A DNA stretch of 64,000 nucleotides from Stereocaulon alpinum. Lineage: Eukaryota > Ascomycota > Lecanoromycetes > Lecanorales > Stereocaulaceae. The stretch lies in the NCBI GenBank assembly GCA_018257865.1, contig JAEUBA010000056.1, positions 62,001 through 126,000 on the forward strand. The letters are read 5' to 3'. Shown here piece by piece: positions 21,383 through 32,103 of this stretch (positions are counted from its first letter, which is position 1; the number at the start of each line of letters is the position of its first letter). The translations under genes and the position numbers were made by a program. Under the pieces are notes generated by a model. That model was not told the origin of the DNA and did no database searches. It worked only from the letters and a program-made list of their open reading frames with translations.

Positions 21383-23029
21383 TCATCCCAAGCGGACCTT
21401 CTTCCAGTGCTGCATGCATTCCCGCATGTCCAAAGCGACCTGACTTTCCTTCTTGGTGGACACATCTCTTATAAGCCCCATAACGCAAGCTGCATTACAT
21501 AATGCCGGTATGTGTCTCTCTAGATCCTCCAAATCCTCTATGGTCATTCCTCCTCTATCGGACCATGCGCGCCATCTTTCTAAGACCGTGCAAACCTCCA
21601 TAGCTCGCTCCTCTTGCTTTATCATCCCTACCAAAATCGCCTCAACAGCGGCTTCGGTGTCTTGGTTCTCTTCGATCATCTTCTTGGCTTTTAGATACTT
21701 CACAGCTGCATTCGTCACAGCTATCGTGTCCAGCCTCGAAGAACCCACGGCCTCACGCTGCCGCCTGACTCTACGCTCCGTCCTGCGCTCCCTGTCCTCT
21801 CGTATGTTGTCCATTGTCTGATGCATCTCGGCATCCATTCGCTTTTTTCGTGCAATCGCTGCTTGATCTGGGCTCATTTGTTTCTCGGCGGCTACCTCCC
21901 GCGATCGAGCAAGGAACTCCGAGTGAATTCGTCGCGTGGATTCGAACGAGTCATACTTCGTCTCCCATGGGGGAGCTTCGCGTTCGTCGAGGAGGCCGAG
22001 AGTGACAAGGACGCCGCAAGGAACCGTATCGCGGGTAGCCAGGCTAATAAGAGAAGGGTCGAGGTGGTGGTTATACAAGGGCAGTGATTTGGAAAGACCA
22101 AACGCGAGGGCAATGGAAGGAGCCCAATTGGAGGCTGGAGTAGACCGGAGGTGGTCAATATCTGGAGAATCTGGAAGAGGCATATGTTCATGCTCCCATA
22201 CTGCGTTGGAAATAGCAACGGAGTTGTAAAGATGCCCAAGACGGAATCGGAGAGACATAGGCCTGAAATGCGGTGACGGTCTCTTCAGAGATGATGCATC
22301 AGTGAATGTTTCGAGCGGGAGCGGTCCAGCGTCCACTTTGTTCATGTCAATCTTCTCGTCGCCGTCCTGCAACTTCTTCTCTACTTCTTGAGGATGCTGG
22401 AGCCTTATCCACCCGGGCGGAAGATAATTTGGGTCCCTCCTATCCCACGCATCGTTCCAATGCAATGCCAGTGATAATACACCATCAGAATCATTGGTAA
22501 GTGCCACCCTCAGCACACTCTGCATAGTATCTGGACTCAGCAACAGTCCCGTCCCTGTAGGCGTCCACAGTCCCGCCAATCGTAGCATATGCATCCCCTT
22601 GATATCAGGCACCGCGCCTCTATCGAGCAAAAAGGAAACCAAATCCTCAAACCCAATCTCCGCCTGCGGAATCTGTAATTCATCACTATACTGCAACCTA
22701 TATAACCTACTCCCCGTGATCAAACAATTCCAATTGAAGAGCGTCCATGAACCCCCTTTCAGAGCCGAAGACTTAGGGTTCAGTGTCCAATAATCAGGGT
22801 CTTCTTCGCGGTCTAAGGGCGTTATACTGAAGCGTGGGAGCGAAACCTCGACTATACCGGACATAAGACTTCCGCGTGTGATGGCTTGGTGCAGGCCATT
22901 GCGGTGCAGGGTACGTTGGATGCGCCGGATTGTTACAAGCGAGTTTATTGCTGTATAGAGGATAGGGAGGACGCCAAGAACGGCGAGGGGGATCCCAATG
23001 AAGGTTATTATATCTGATGGAGAGGGCAT
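21383..23029 (-). CDS. Membrane-anchored protein of unknown function
   Basis: An intronless 548-aa frame from the ATG at 23029. The N-terminus has one hydrophobic segment (FIGIPLAVLGVLPILYTAIN, about residues 10-29) followed by basic residues (RRIQRTLHR), which suggests a single anchor with the rest in the cytosol. The middle is globular with tryptophan-rich strands (DYWTLNPKS, GGSWTLFNWNCLITGSRLYR), and the C-terminal third is charged and helical (RKKRMDAEMHQTMDNIRED). I do not recognise a domain. The frame is long, has good codon structure and no stops. It starts 225 bp from the divergent MEF2 gene and ends 30 bp from MTG1. Confidence 0.8.
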   Translation of the reverse strand: MPSPSDIITFIGIPLAVLGVLPILYTAINSLVTIRRIQRTLHRNGLHQAITRGSLMSGIVEVSLPRFSITPLDREEDPDYWTLNPKSSALKGGSWTLFNWNCLITGSRLYRLQYSDELQIPQAEIGFEDLVSFLLDRGAVPDIKGMHMLRLAGLWTPTGTGLLLSPDTMQSVLRVALTNDSDGVLSLALHWNDAWDRRDPNYLPPGWIRLQHPQEVEKKLQDGDEKIDMNKVDAGPLPLETFTDASSLKRPSPHFRPMSLRFRLGHLYNSVAISNAVWEHEHMPLPDSPDIDHLRSTPASNWAPSIALAFGLSKSLPLYNHHLDPSLISLATRDTVPCGVLVTLGLLDEREAPPWETKYDSFESTRRIHSEFLARSREVAAEKQMSPDQAAIARKKRMDAEMHQTMDNIREDRERRTERRVRRQREAVGSSRLDTIAVTNAAVKYLKAKKMIEENQDTEAAVEAILVGMIKQEERAMEVCTVLERWRAWSDRGGMTIEDLEDLERHIPALCNAACVMGLIRDVSTKKESQVALDMRECMQHWKKVRLG

Positions 23030-23254
23030 TTTTGCGGCGCTCCGAGAAAATTGGAGATGTGTGTGCTGTCTACATTACTTGCACTTGGAAGGAGATTGTT
23101 CTAGTTGCTGAATCTGAAGACATCAACAATACCCCTGACAGCTGCAGCCTCCACAGCGGCCCCCAAAAGCGGGACGGTGCCGCTGTCGCGCATTTCTTGG
23201 CGCGTTTCCCCATCAACATTTTTGCAATCCTCAAGCTCATTACATCTTCCGTAA
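23030..23254. promoter_or_regulatory. Shared divergent promoter region
   Basis: These 225 bp separate the start codons of the leftward unknown gene (23029) and the rightward MEF2 (23255), so both promoters must lie here or overlap the neighbouring coding sequence. No specific binding site was identified. Confidence 0.5.
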
Positions 23255-26103
23255 ATGCGACCTGTGAGGGTCTTAGCCTGGTCATATCGATCTGCGCCAT
23301 CTTGGCACTTGTCTGTGACGAGCCGTGCTTTCACTAGTACGTCGCCGAAAAGAGCAAGGACTGCCAACGATGTCGTCAACGAAGTTTCGAAAACGAGGAA
23401 CATCGGGATCATTGCCCACATCGACGCGGTGAGCTAAGGGCTTTGACGCTGTTGGTATGAAATAGGCTGATGGGTTGAAAGGGCAAAACGACGACTACGG
23501 AGCGCATGCTCTACTATAGCGGGCATACCAGACGAATAGGAAGTATGAATCGCCGTTCATTCACTTGGAAGACACCCCCTCGTAGCCCCCTCATCATCTG
23601 CACTTCAGTAGAAGAGATAATGCTGTTATGCTCAAAATGAACCTCACCTTTTCCTTTGCGAATATGATATTGACAAATTTCTCCAGACGTAGATGACGGC
23701 TCCACGATTACGGATTTTCTACCAGCAGAGAGAGCCAGAGGTGTCACCATCCAGTCTGCCGCTATCTCATTCCACTGGCCTCCATTGTCAAGCGAAAACC
23801 AGGATGTTTGGTCAACGAAAACATCGGATCTGGTACCTCATAACATCAACCTTATAGATACTCCTGGCCACGCAGACTTCACATTCGAAGTCCTCAGATC
23901 GTTACGCATCTTAGACGGTGCCGTCTGCATCCTTGATGGCGTAGCGGGGGTGGAAGCTCAGACCGAGAAGGTTTGGTACCAAGCGGCAAGGTATAACATC
24001 CCAAAGATCATCTATATCAACAAGCTTGATCGAGACGGCGCAGCATTCGGAGAGACTGTCAAACAAATCGCTTCTCGGCTGCATACGTGGCCAGCAGTAT
24101 GTCAAGTGCCTTGGTGGGAAGGCGGCAAAGGTCAATTCATTGGGGTGGGAGACGCGATCGGTCTTCGAGCCATTAGATGGGCCGATGGAGGAGATGGCAA
24201 ATCTTTGGAGGTCATCCCAATTGACAAGCTTCCCCATACCGAGGCGGCATTTGCGGAAGAGATCAAGAAGGCGCGAAGAGCACTCGTTGAGCTTCTAAGC
24301 GAAAACGATGACCTCATGGTCGAGAGATACCTTGAGGCTGACGAAGACCATTTGGCAATTCGGGGTGAAGATGTCATTGCGAGTTTACGGAGGTGCGTGT
24401 TGAATCCGCAATCGAATATCGTCCCTATCTTTGCGGGAGCAAGTTTTCGGAATATGGGAGTCCAGCCTCTGCTTGACGCTGTCGTTCAATTACTGCCGAA
24501 TCCTGGCGAGGCTCCAGATCCAGAGCTGAACCTGGGAGGCGTTGAAGGTACTATGTCTGGCTTGATGAGTGGGAAAACGTTTTCTGCGACGGGTAGCTCG
24601 AAATTGAAGGCAGCGAAACATAGAAAACCAAGCCCTGCTCCCGTACAGAACCTGGAAGCCTGCGCTCTGGCTTTCAAAGTGGTCCATGACCCACGCCGTG
24701 GTGCCCTTATCTACGTTCGTGTTTACTCTGGCTGTATACGGCGCCAAACGACGCTTTTCAACACTAATCTTCAGGTCTCGGAACGAGCACCGCAGCTACT
24801 CAAGATGTACGCTTCTGACTCCATTCAAATCGACGCTATTCCGGCAGGCCAGATTGGTGTAATACCTGGTCTGAAGTATACTAGGACAGGCGATACGCTA
24901 ATCTCGTACACCGGCGCGAATTCTAGATCTGGACCACCAGCGCCATTAAACACCCTCCAATTGCGCCCCATCGAGGTTCCTCCAGCGGTCTTCTTTTCCA
25001 GCGTCGAGCCTCATAGCTTAGGCGAGGAGAAGAACGTCAGAACATCATTAGACATTCTGATCAGGGAAGATCCAAGTCTACAAGTCACAGAAGACGAAGA
25101 GTCTGGCCAAACGCTCTTGAGCGGTATGGGCGAATTTCATCTCGAGATCGCAACAGACCGCCTTGTCAATGATATGAAAGCCAAGGCCGCGATGGGAAAG
25201 ATCGAAATAGCCTACCGGGAAGCCATTCTTCAACCGTCTCAACCTGATATATATGCCTTTGACAAAGAGCAAGGCGGGAAGCAAGGTCGAGCATCCTGCC
25301 TCGCTACCGTTGAGCCTTTATCGGAAGATTTAGCACCTCTAGAGTTGGACGAACATGGGTACTCGGCATACGAAGACGGCAATAGAATTACCATCAATAT
25401 CTCGTCCGCTGCGGACAGTTCCGACCCAGAGCCTTGGGACGGTGAACTTCCCTCCCAGCTCTCTATCCCTTTGATCCACAGCGCCCTTAAAAACGGCGCC
25501 CTGACCGCTCTTAGCCGCGGCGTCAATTATCCCTTCCAACTCCACAACACCCACGTCCTCCTCAGTCTCGACCCACGCAAACACATCTTCGGCGCGGAAA
25601 CAACCCCTGCTGCCCTCTCATCCGCTGCTCGTTTAGCCACGAAAGCTGCGCTTAAGGCGACTGCGCTAGAACATGGCTCGGCACTCATGGAACTGGTAAT
25701 GGATGTCATTGTCAGCGTCGACGAAGCTAGTCTCGGCGCGGTCGTTAACGATATCTCTTCTACACGAGGTGGGCATATCATGTCTCTCGATGATGCAGGC
25801 GTCACCTCTGGCCCTACTGTCAACTCCACTTCGAACGATCTCCCGCGTATTGATATCAGCAAAGTCTATGCGCCTCCTGATCCTTTTGGGCCCTCACAGT
25901 CTCAGCAGCAGGGCATAGCTACTGATAGTACCAGGCAGCGGAACATCACGGCGAGAGTGCCGTTGAAGGAGATGGTGGGCTATCTGAAGCATTTGCGTAG
26001 TCTCACTGGAGGTAGAGGCACCTTCGTTATGAGTCCTGATAGATTTGAAAGAGTCGTAGGGCAGAGGGAGAAAGTGCTATTGAAAGAGCTCAGAGGCTTC
26101 TGA
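23255..26103 (+). CDS. MEF2: Mitochondrial elongation factor G2 (ribosome recycling)
   Basis: Three exons, 23255..23428, 23482..23542 and 23687..26103 (introns 53 and 144 nt), encode 883 aa. The N-terminus is a mitochondrial presequence. The first intron falls inside the P-loop: exon 1 ends NIGIIAHIDA and exon 2 opens GKTTTTERMLYYSGHTRRIG. Further G-domain motifs are RARGVTIQSAA (switch I), DTPGHADF and INKLDRDG. Later domains follow EF-G order, with SGMGEFHLEIATDRL in domain III and VPLKEMVGYLKHLRSLTGGR near the C-terminus. In yeast and animals (GFM2) this EF-G paralogue works with the recycling factor to split mitochondrial ribosomes after termination. MEF2 rather than MEF1 is chosen from the length and from an insertion after RSGPPAP and in the G domain; a phylogeny would settle it. 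Confidence 0.92.
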
Positions 26104-26250
26104 ACATGAAGACCTCCACGAGCCACCAACGCATTGCATCGCATATTACTGTACTAATACATCCATCATTATCACCACTCTATCCCTATGACCGTGTACC
26201 CGAATAAGAACCATACGCTAGATATTATACCCCATTTGTAGAGTACCCTC

Positions 26251-27506
26251 TCACCAATTATCCCACCCGTCCCCCTTCCCCTCTCCACCTCCACTCCCAC
26301 TACCACCACCCTTCCTCATCGCCGCCGTCCCTATCGCACCACTCCCCTTACTCTTATCACTCCCTGCATCCCCAAAGCTATCCCAGAAATCCCTCCGCTC
26401 AGGCTCAACACTAGGTTTCGACCGCGCTGCACCACCTTCTCCACTGCCTTCGACGAAGTTGTTGAATTTTTCAGCGGCGCCTTTGGTGCCTTGTTGGATT
26501 TGTTTGGCGGCTTGAGCGGCTGTTATGCGGGCTTGGGCTGCGACGTCGGATTCTGCTATCTGTATACCATTCTCATTAGCGTTGAATCATGCAAGAAAGT
26601 GAGCGACAAGGAAATTCACTACCTTTTGAGCAGTAGGCTGTATATACCCATCATTCAACGTTTTCGCCCCCTTCCCAACCGTAGACGTAAACCACCCAAA
26701 CCCTTTCGTCAACGCCGCCACCGGATCCGCCTGGAACTCATTCGCACTAGGCAATGCTCCCTCCCCCCTTCCTCCACCACCACCACCACCACCAGTCACA
26801 CCAGCAGGCTCGCTCCCAAACCCCGCATACTTCCCCCCCTGACTAGGCGCCACCCCCTCCGGCCTCCCCATATTCTCATTCCCCTTCCTAGCAAAGAAAT
26901 CCTCATTCATCTCCCTCTGACTCCTAGACCCAATCCCCGTCGGCGCATTCGCAGGCGACGCAGTACGCGCCATAGCACTATCCGTCCCCACCCTCTCCAT
27001 CTTCTTCCGCTCCCTAACAGGCATCCCCAGAAACTCCCTCCCCTCAACCTTACACCCCAACCGCTCTTTATACTCCTCCCCCACATCGCCTCCATACCGT
27101 TCCTCCAGCGTCCTCTGCGCAGCATTATCAGCCCCTTCTCCCGGCCGGCCCCAATCCCTTCCTGGACCCTTCCCTTCCCAGAATGCTTTCCACGCAATAT
27201 TCCCGCCCAGATCCATTCGTGATAGTTCGAGGGGTTTGAAAGAGTCCATTTGGATACTGCGCACGAAAGAAATGTGCACGCCTAGACCGCGGTGGAGACC
27301 GGCGCATGTGAGGCAGATGAAGGTGCCGAATTTGGGGGAGGCCCATTGCGGTGAGGGGGCGGAACAGTCTATGCAGGTTGAGTTTCCGGGACGCTTTTGC
27401 AGGAGGGCGAGCTATGTTACGGTGAGGTCAGTGGGGGTTTCTGGGGAGATGGGGAGGGGGGTGATAGGGGTACCTTGGACTTGGTTTCTGGGTCAACTTC
27501 CCACAT
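26251..27506 (-). CDS. GCS1: ADP-ribosylation factor GTPase-activating protein, Gcs1 type
   Basis: Three exons, 27506..27474, 27411..26623 and 26559..26251 (introns 62 and 63 nt), encode 376 aa. The first exon has only 11 codons (MWEVDPETKSK). The Arf-GAP zinc finger is complete, C-x2-C-x16-C-x2-C at residues 24-47, within TCIDCSAPSPQWASPKFG and TFICLTCAGLHRGLG, followed by HISFVRSIQMDSF and the WKAFWEGKG region. The arginine finger used in catalysis is expected in HRGLGVHISFVRS. The C-terminal half is disordered with a Gly run, then a helix (SDVAAQARITAAQAAKQIQQ) and a final GWDNW, as in Gcs1-type proteins. It would act at Golgi and endosome membranes in COPI and post-Golgi vesicle traffic by stimulating Arf GTP hydrolysis. 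Confidence 0.95.
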
Positions 27507-28080
27507 CTTCAGGGCTCGCGCAGGGAAAGATTGAGATGAGAAACGGAAGCTTTATATTCTGGGCATCATGTTCTAAGCGACTGAGAAGGCTTGGCCCTGG
27601 ATTGGTGATGTGCGAAATAAGGGCGCGCAGAGATGATAACTGATTGTGGCTTGAACGGGCAGCGCGCTTTCATCGATACTCCAGCGCGCTAACTAACAAT
27701 TCCTCAAGACCAGCCATTTGAAAGTCAAATCAGTGGATTCATGATGTCTATAAAGTTCTAAAAATCTGCATTGTAGACGAGATTCTTCCTTTCTGTCATC
27801 ATCTTCACTATTTTATTTTAGAATACAATGGCCACAGTGACCAAGCACGTAGCAAGAAGAGCATTCGTTATGATAGTACAAGCAACAGTATCTCTTGTCC
27901 CTGCAGAAACATTAAGCTTCTAAAGGATATCAGTCGCCATGAATTCATGCAAGACAATCACCACTGCTGTATGCCACCAAAAGTCCCACCACTTGTTCTT
28001 TGCGAGCGTCTGAAAAATACACACAGATCTGCGGAATCTGCATGTAAAACCATAGCATCGCGTTAATTCACCGTAGGAAA
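27507..28080. other. Gene-free interval
   Basis: Contains the promoter of the Arf-GAP gene and the 3' flank of the RRM gene. No further feature is seen. Confidence 0.4.
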
Positions 28081-29318
28081 TTACGAGGTGACCTCGGTTG
28101 CGGGGGGGTCATTGGCTTGTACTACGCCGTTCTCAGTGAGAGGTGCAGTGCCGGCAGCCTCAGGGTCGATATCCTCTTTGCCGGGGCTATCGATGGCGAC
28201 CTTGACAGCGATCTGACGGCCGTCGATCTCCTTTCCATCCATTTCACTGACTGCTTTCTGTTGCAACTCCTCGGATCCGAGAGAAACGAATCCGAAGCCA
28301 CGTCCCTTGCGAGGCTCGTTGCGGGCTTGAAGCTTCTTTACCATGTAGCGAGCGATGGGACGAAGGGCAATCTTGGCCGCGGTGGGGTTGTAAGCGGCGA
28401 AGAGTTCCTTGAGCTGCAGGATGTGAGTCATACTTCTACAAAAAGGCGAGATGCTTGTGGGTTTACCTTCTCCTCGCTGAGGTCGTAGGGAAGGTTGGCG
28501 ACCATGACCTTGTTTTTGGACGGGATACCATCTTCGGGAGGCCCGCGCTGTCTAGGTTGACGAGGAGTACGGGGTTTGGCGTCGGCTCCGTTGATAGTAC
28601 CTTCGACAGTGGCTTCGTTGGATGTTTCAGTCAATGGTGCCACTTGACCAGGGACGTTGGTGGGCTCTCCTTCGGCCTTGGTCTATCACACGCGTGTCAG
28701 CAGGGAGACGGGCAAACTCATTTCGATCATGTACTTACACCACGGCCACCGCGACCTTGACGACCACCGCGAGCGCGACCGCGTCCACCACGACCACGGC
28801 CACCAGAGCTCCGACGACGAGTGCCCTCACCACCACTACCCTCTGCACCACTAGCAGCAGCAGCTTGCTTCTCTGCAGCAGTCTCAGGCTTACGAGCCAG
28901 CTGCACAGAGACCTTACGCTCGAGAATGAACTTGCCGGCGAGCTCGTTGATGGCTTTTTGTGCCTCGTCTGCAGTGGAGAGGTCGACAAAGGCATATCCG
29001 ACTGGTCGAGTAGTACGAGGGTTTGTGGGAATAGAGGTGGTCTCGCTTGAAGTGGGTGTTAGCAATCGGAACGGCACCAATAGCAAGGCTGATAGCTTAC
29101 ACAGAGTAACCGGTGAAGAAAGATTTGAGCTCCCCCTCAGTGGTCGCGTAGGCGAGGTTTCCGATGTATAGACGACGGCCTTCTGCAGCAGCTGCGATGA
29201 CTGCCTCGTTCTCGGCAGCGTTGATGGGCTCACCGCCAGTTACAGTGTCAGCTCCTTCTCGTGCCACAGGGGCGATTTGGGTGGCAGCCATGTTCTCGGT
29301 GACTTGATCGACAGACAT
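28081..29318 (-). CDS. RNA-binding protein with two RRMs and an RGG stretch
   Basis: Four exons, 29318..29101, 29045..28739, 28682..28467 and 28413..28081 (introns 53-56 nt), encode 357 aa. RRM1 (about residues 48-130) has RNP2 RLYIGNLAY and RNP1 VGYAFVDL. It is followed by a Lys/Ala-rich linker and an Arg/Gly stretch (GGRGRGGRGRARGGRQGRGG). A proline-rich spacer leads to RRM2 with RNP2 KVMVANLPYDL and RNP1 KGRGFGFVSL. Every splice restores an RRM strand or linker in phase. The acidic C-terminal tail ends TEVTS. Two RRMs flanking an RGG box suggest an mRNA- or rRNA-binding protein; I cannot assign a specific yeast orthologue. Confidence 0.93.
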
Positions 29319-29982
29319 GGTGTATAATTTGATTTAGAAGTGAGCTTGGCTGTTCTTTAAGCTTGAAGGAAGGCGAGGTTGAAAATGCCTTGGAGGAAAT
29401 GAACTTGACGAGGGGGGTATGTAGGGTAGCTACGTGCCCTAGATCAAGAAGTTGGAAGAGGTTGGGAAGGGGGTTGTGGTTGACAGTGTTCTTGTATATT
29501 GTGGAAGAACAGGAAGGAGCATCTAGAGGAAGGAGTTTCAACAAAAATTTGGGAGCTGCAGGAAGAGGCTAACGGGAGCTAAGCAGAAAGAGGAATGGTA
29601 CCCGAGGCCAGGGTCTTCACACCTTTTGCCATCGCTAACGGCGCTCAAGACAAACGTCAACAGACTGAAATAGTCTTCACATGACCAAGTGTTACCTTTT
29701 GTCAGATTCATATATCGAACCAAGCCTCCTAGTTACACATATTTTATGAATGGTATCTGAGATGCTAATTTTCTGTTGCGGTATCCTACCACTATTGCTA
29801 TTGAGAGTCATCGATAAGTAGTGACGACTTACACATAAGGTACTTACTCCCATGTAGCAGGACACAAGTGGTGGCGGACTGTACAGCCTTCACTGCTTGA
29901 TAAAACAGCGTTGAATCATACTGGAACCCAAGTGTCTACTCTGGTGGACATCCTTTTCACGGTCTGGCCACTTTCATAGAGG
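29319..29982. other. Divergent intergenic region between the RRM gene and TAH18
   Basis: These 664 bp separate two divergent start codons and should hold both promoters. No further gene is seen. Confidence 0.45.
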
Positions 29983-32103
29983 ATGTATATCAAGTACCAG
30001 CCATACGATAGATCAGCTCTTGTTGCTTATGGGTCAGAGACTGGTAATGCGTATGACTATGCAGAGGAGCTTGGACGTATTTTACAGCGAATACATTTCT
30101 CCACGCATGTTTCCAAGCTTGATGCAATTGAGACGGCAAGCTTGTGCACTACTTCTCTTCACGGCCAAAAGCTGATAGAGACGTAGTCTTCATTACGACA
30201 GCATTCCATTGTAATCGTCGTCACTTCGACGACAGGGCAGGGCGATTTACCTTTCAATGCTAGGTTGTTTTGGAAAAGGCTTCTTCGCAAGAAATTGCCG
30301 CCAACCTATCTCCAGCACGTTCAATTCTCAACCTTCGGCCTGGGCGATAGCTCTTACCCTAAGTGAGCGCCACTCCATCTAGATGATGCATCGGACTCGG
30401 GGTTGACGGACGCCAGGTTTAACTGGGCTGCTCGGAAACTCCACAAAAGGCTTGTACAGCTAGGTGCCATTGAGATCTATCCACGAGGCGAAGCCGACGA
30501 ACAACATGATGAAGGGTAAGATGATACAGTGCATCTATCTGGAAACATTAGCTAATCTGCTAGCAGCCTTGACACTGCTTTTGTGCCGTGGTCAACTGAC
30601 CTTCGGCAACACCTGTTAACTAGGTATCCGTTACCTGATGGGATCAGTCCCATCTCAGATGACGTATTTCTAGAGCCAAAGTGGAAACTTGCATTACGGT
30701 CAAGCGTAGTCGGCGGGCCCACAGATACCATGGCCAATGGTGATCACGACGCGCCGACTCCTCCCTTCGAATATATTGAGTCAAGACCTGAAATTGAACC
30801 CGCGCAACCGGTCAACTCGAATTCGCCCATTGATTCTATCACCCAACCCATCCTGGTAACGCTCAAAAAAAACCGGCGCGTGACTTCTGATGGCCATTGG
30901 CAAGATGTTCGCCACCTAGTGTTCACGGGTCATGGACCGGCAGAATACGGGCCAGGTGATGTGCTGGCAATTTATCCCAAGAACCTCACAGACGAAGTCG
31001 ACCAGCTAGTGCAGCAGATGGCTTGGACCGATGTCGCAGACAGGCTCATCTACTTCACTCCCACAATACCGACAGATGGAGGTGGCTCCTATCCTTCACC
31101 GCCCATCTCCTTATCCGACACATCCACAACACTGAGAAAGCTATTGACCGAGCACCTTGACTTGACAGCCATACCACGGCGTTCATTCTTTTCTTTAATC
31201 GCGCACTTTACTGACGATCAATTCCACAAAGATAGACTATTAGAGTTTACAAAGCCTGAGTACATTGATGAATTATATGACTACACTACACGACCTAGAC
31301 GCAGCATATTAGAAGTCCTGCAAGAATTTGAGTCAGTGAAGATCCCTTGGCAGTGGGCTGCAAATGTTCTACCCGAACTTCGCAGTCGGCAATTCAGCAT
31401 TGCGAGTGGGGGTCAGCTAAAGAAGACTCCGGAAGGCAACGCAAACTTTGAGCTCCTGGTGGCCATTGTGAGATACAGGACAGTAATCAAGAAGATTAGA
31501 GAGGGTGTGTGTACGCGCTATCTTGCTGCACTCCCCGTGGGAACAAAATTGCACGTAAGCTTGCAGAGAGGTAGCCTGGCTATCACCAAAGCCGAAGCCC
31601 AACAGCCTGTCGTAATGATCGGTCCTGGTACAGGCGTTGCTCCTATGAGGTCTTTGGTGTGGGAGCGACTGCAGTGGCTGCAAGACGACGGGACTCAGAA
31701 CCAGAAAAAGGTTTATGATCATGTCAATGGAGTGCCATCTATTGGGGAAAGCGTTCTCTTTTTTGGCTGCAGGAACAAGAGTGCGGACTTCTTCTACCAG
31801 AATGAGTGGAAGAATCTGAGCGATCAGCTTCCCTTTAGTATTTTCCCAGCTTTCTCACGGGATCAAAGTCAGAAGGTATATGTGCAAGATATCGTCCGAC
31901 AGCAAGGCTTCAGAGTATATCGCCTACTGTCGGAGCTCAATGGTACAGTTTTCGTGTGCGGATCGTCGGGCAAGATGCCTCAAGCAGTGCGCGTTGCGCT
32001 GATTGATGTCTTCGAGAAATGGGGCTCTATGGAAAGGGAAGCTGCTGAGCAAGCCCTTGAAAGACTGGAGAGAGAAGGCAGATACAAGCAAGAAACTTGG
32101 TAA
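29983..32103 (+). CDS. TAH18: NADPH-dependent diflavin oxidoreductase Tah18
   Basis: Four exons, 29983..30135, 30187..30362, 30417..30515 and 30564..32103, encode 655 aa. The first intron (51 nt) starts with GC, not GT: ACG|GCAAGC ... GTAG|TCT. It is needed to join KLDAIET to SSLRQHSIVIVVTSTTGQGD, and the unspliced frame hits a TAG at the intron end. Other introns are 54 and 48 nt. An N-terminal flavodoxin-like FMN domain (YGSETGNAYDYAEELG; STTGQGDLP; FGLGDSSYPKFNWAARKL) is followed by an FAD region (RQFSIASGG) and an NADPH-binding region (GPGTGVAPMRSLVWERL; FFGCRNKSADFFY). Tah18 passes electrons from NADPH to Dre2 in cytosolic iron-sulfur cluster assembly. The length matches the family (yeast about 620 aa). 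The start at 29983 leaves a short N-terminus before the FMN loop, as expected. Confidence 0.94.
30136..30186 (+). other. GC-AG intron of TAH18
   Basis: 51 nt with donor GCAAGC, branch-like GCTGAT and acceptor ACGTAG. Its length is a multiple of three, but its last three bases form an in-frame TAG, so retention would truncate the protein at 67 codons. No GT donor nearby gives the right phase. Confidence 0.8.

Noticed and set aside
26491..27222. A 243-codon plus-strand frame
   Set aside because: It is the antisense shadow of the Arf-GAP gene; the translation is a Pro/Arg-rich low-complexity string with no domain.
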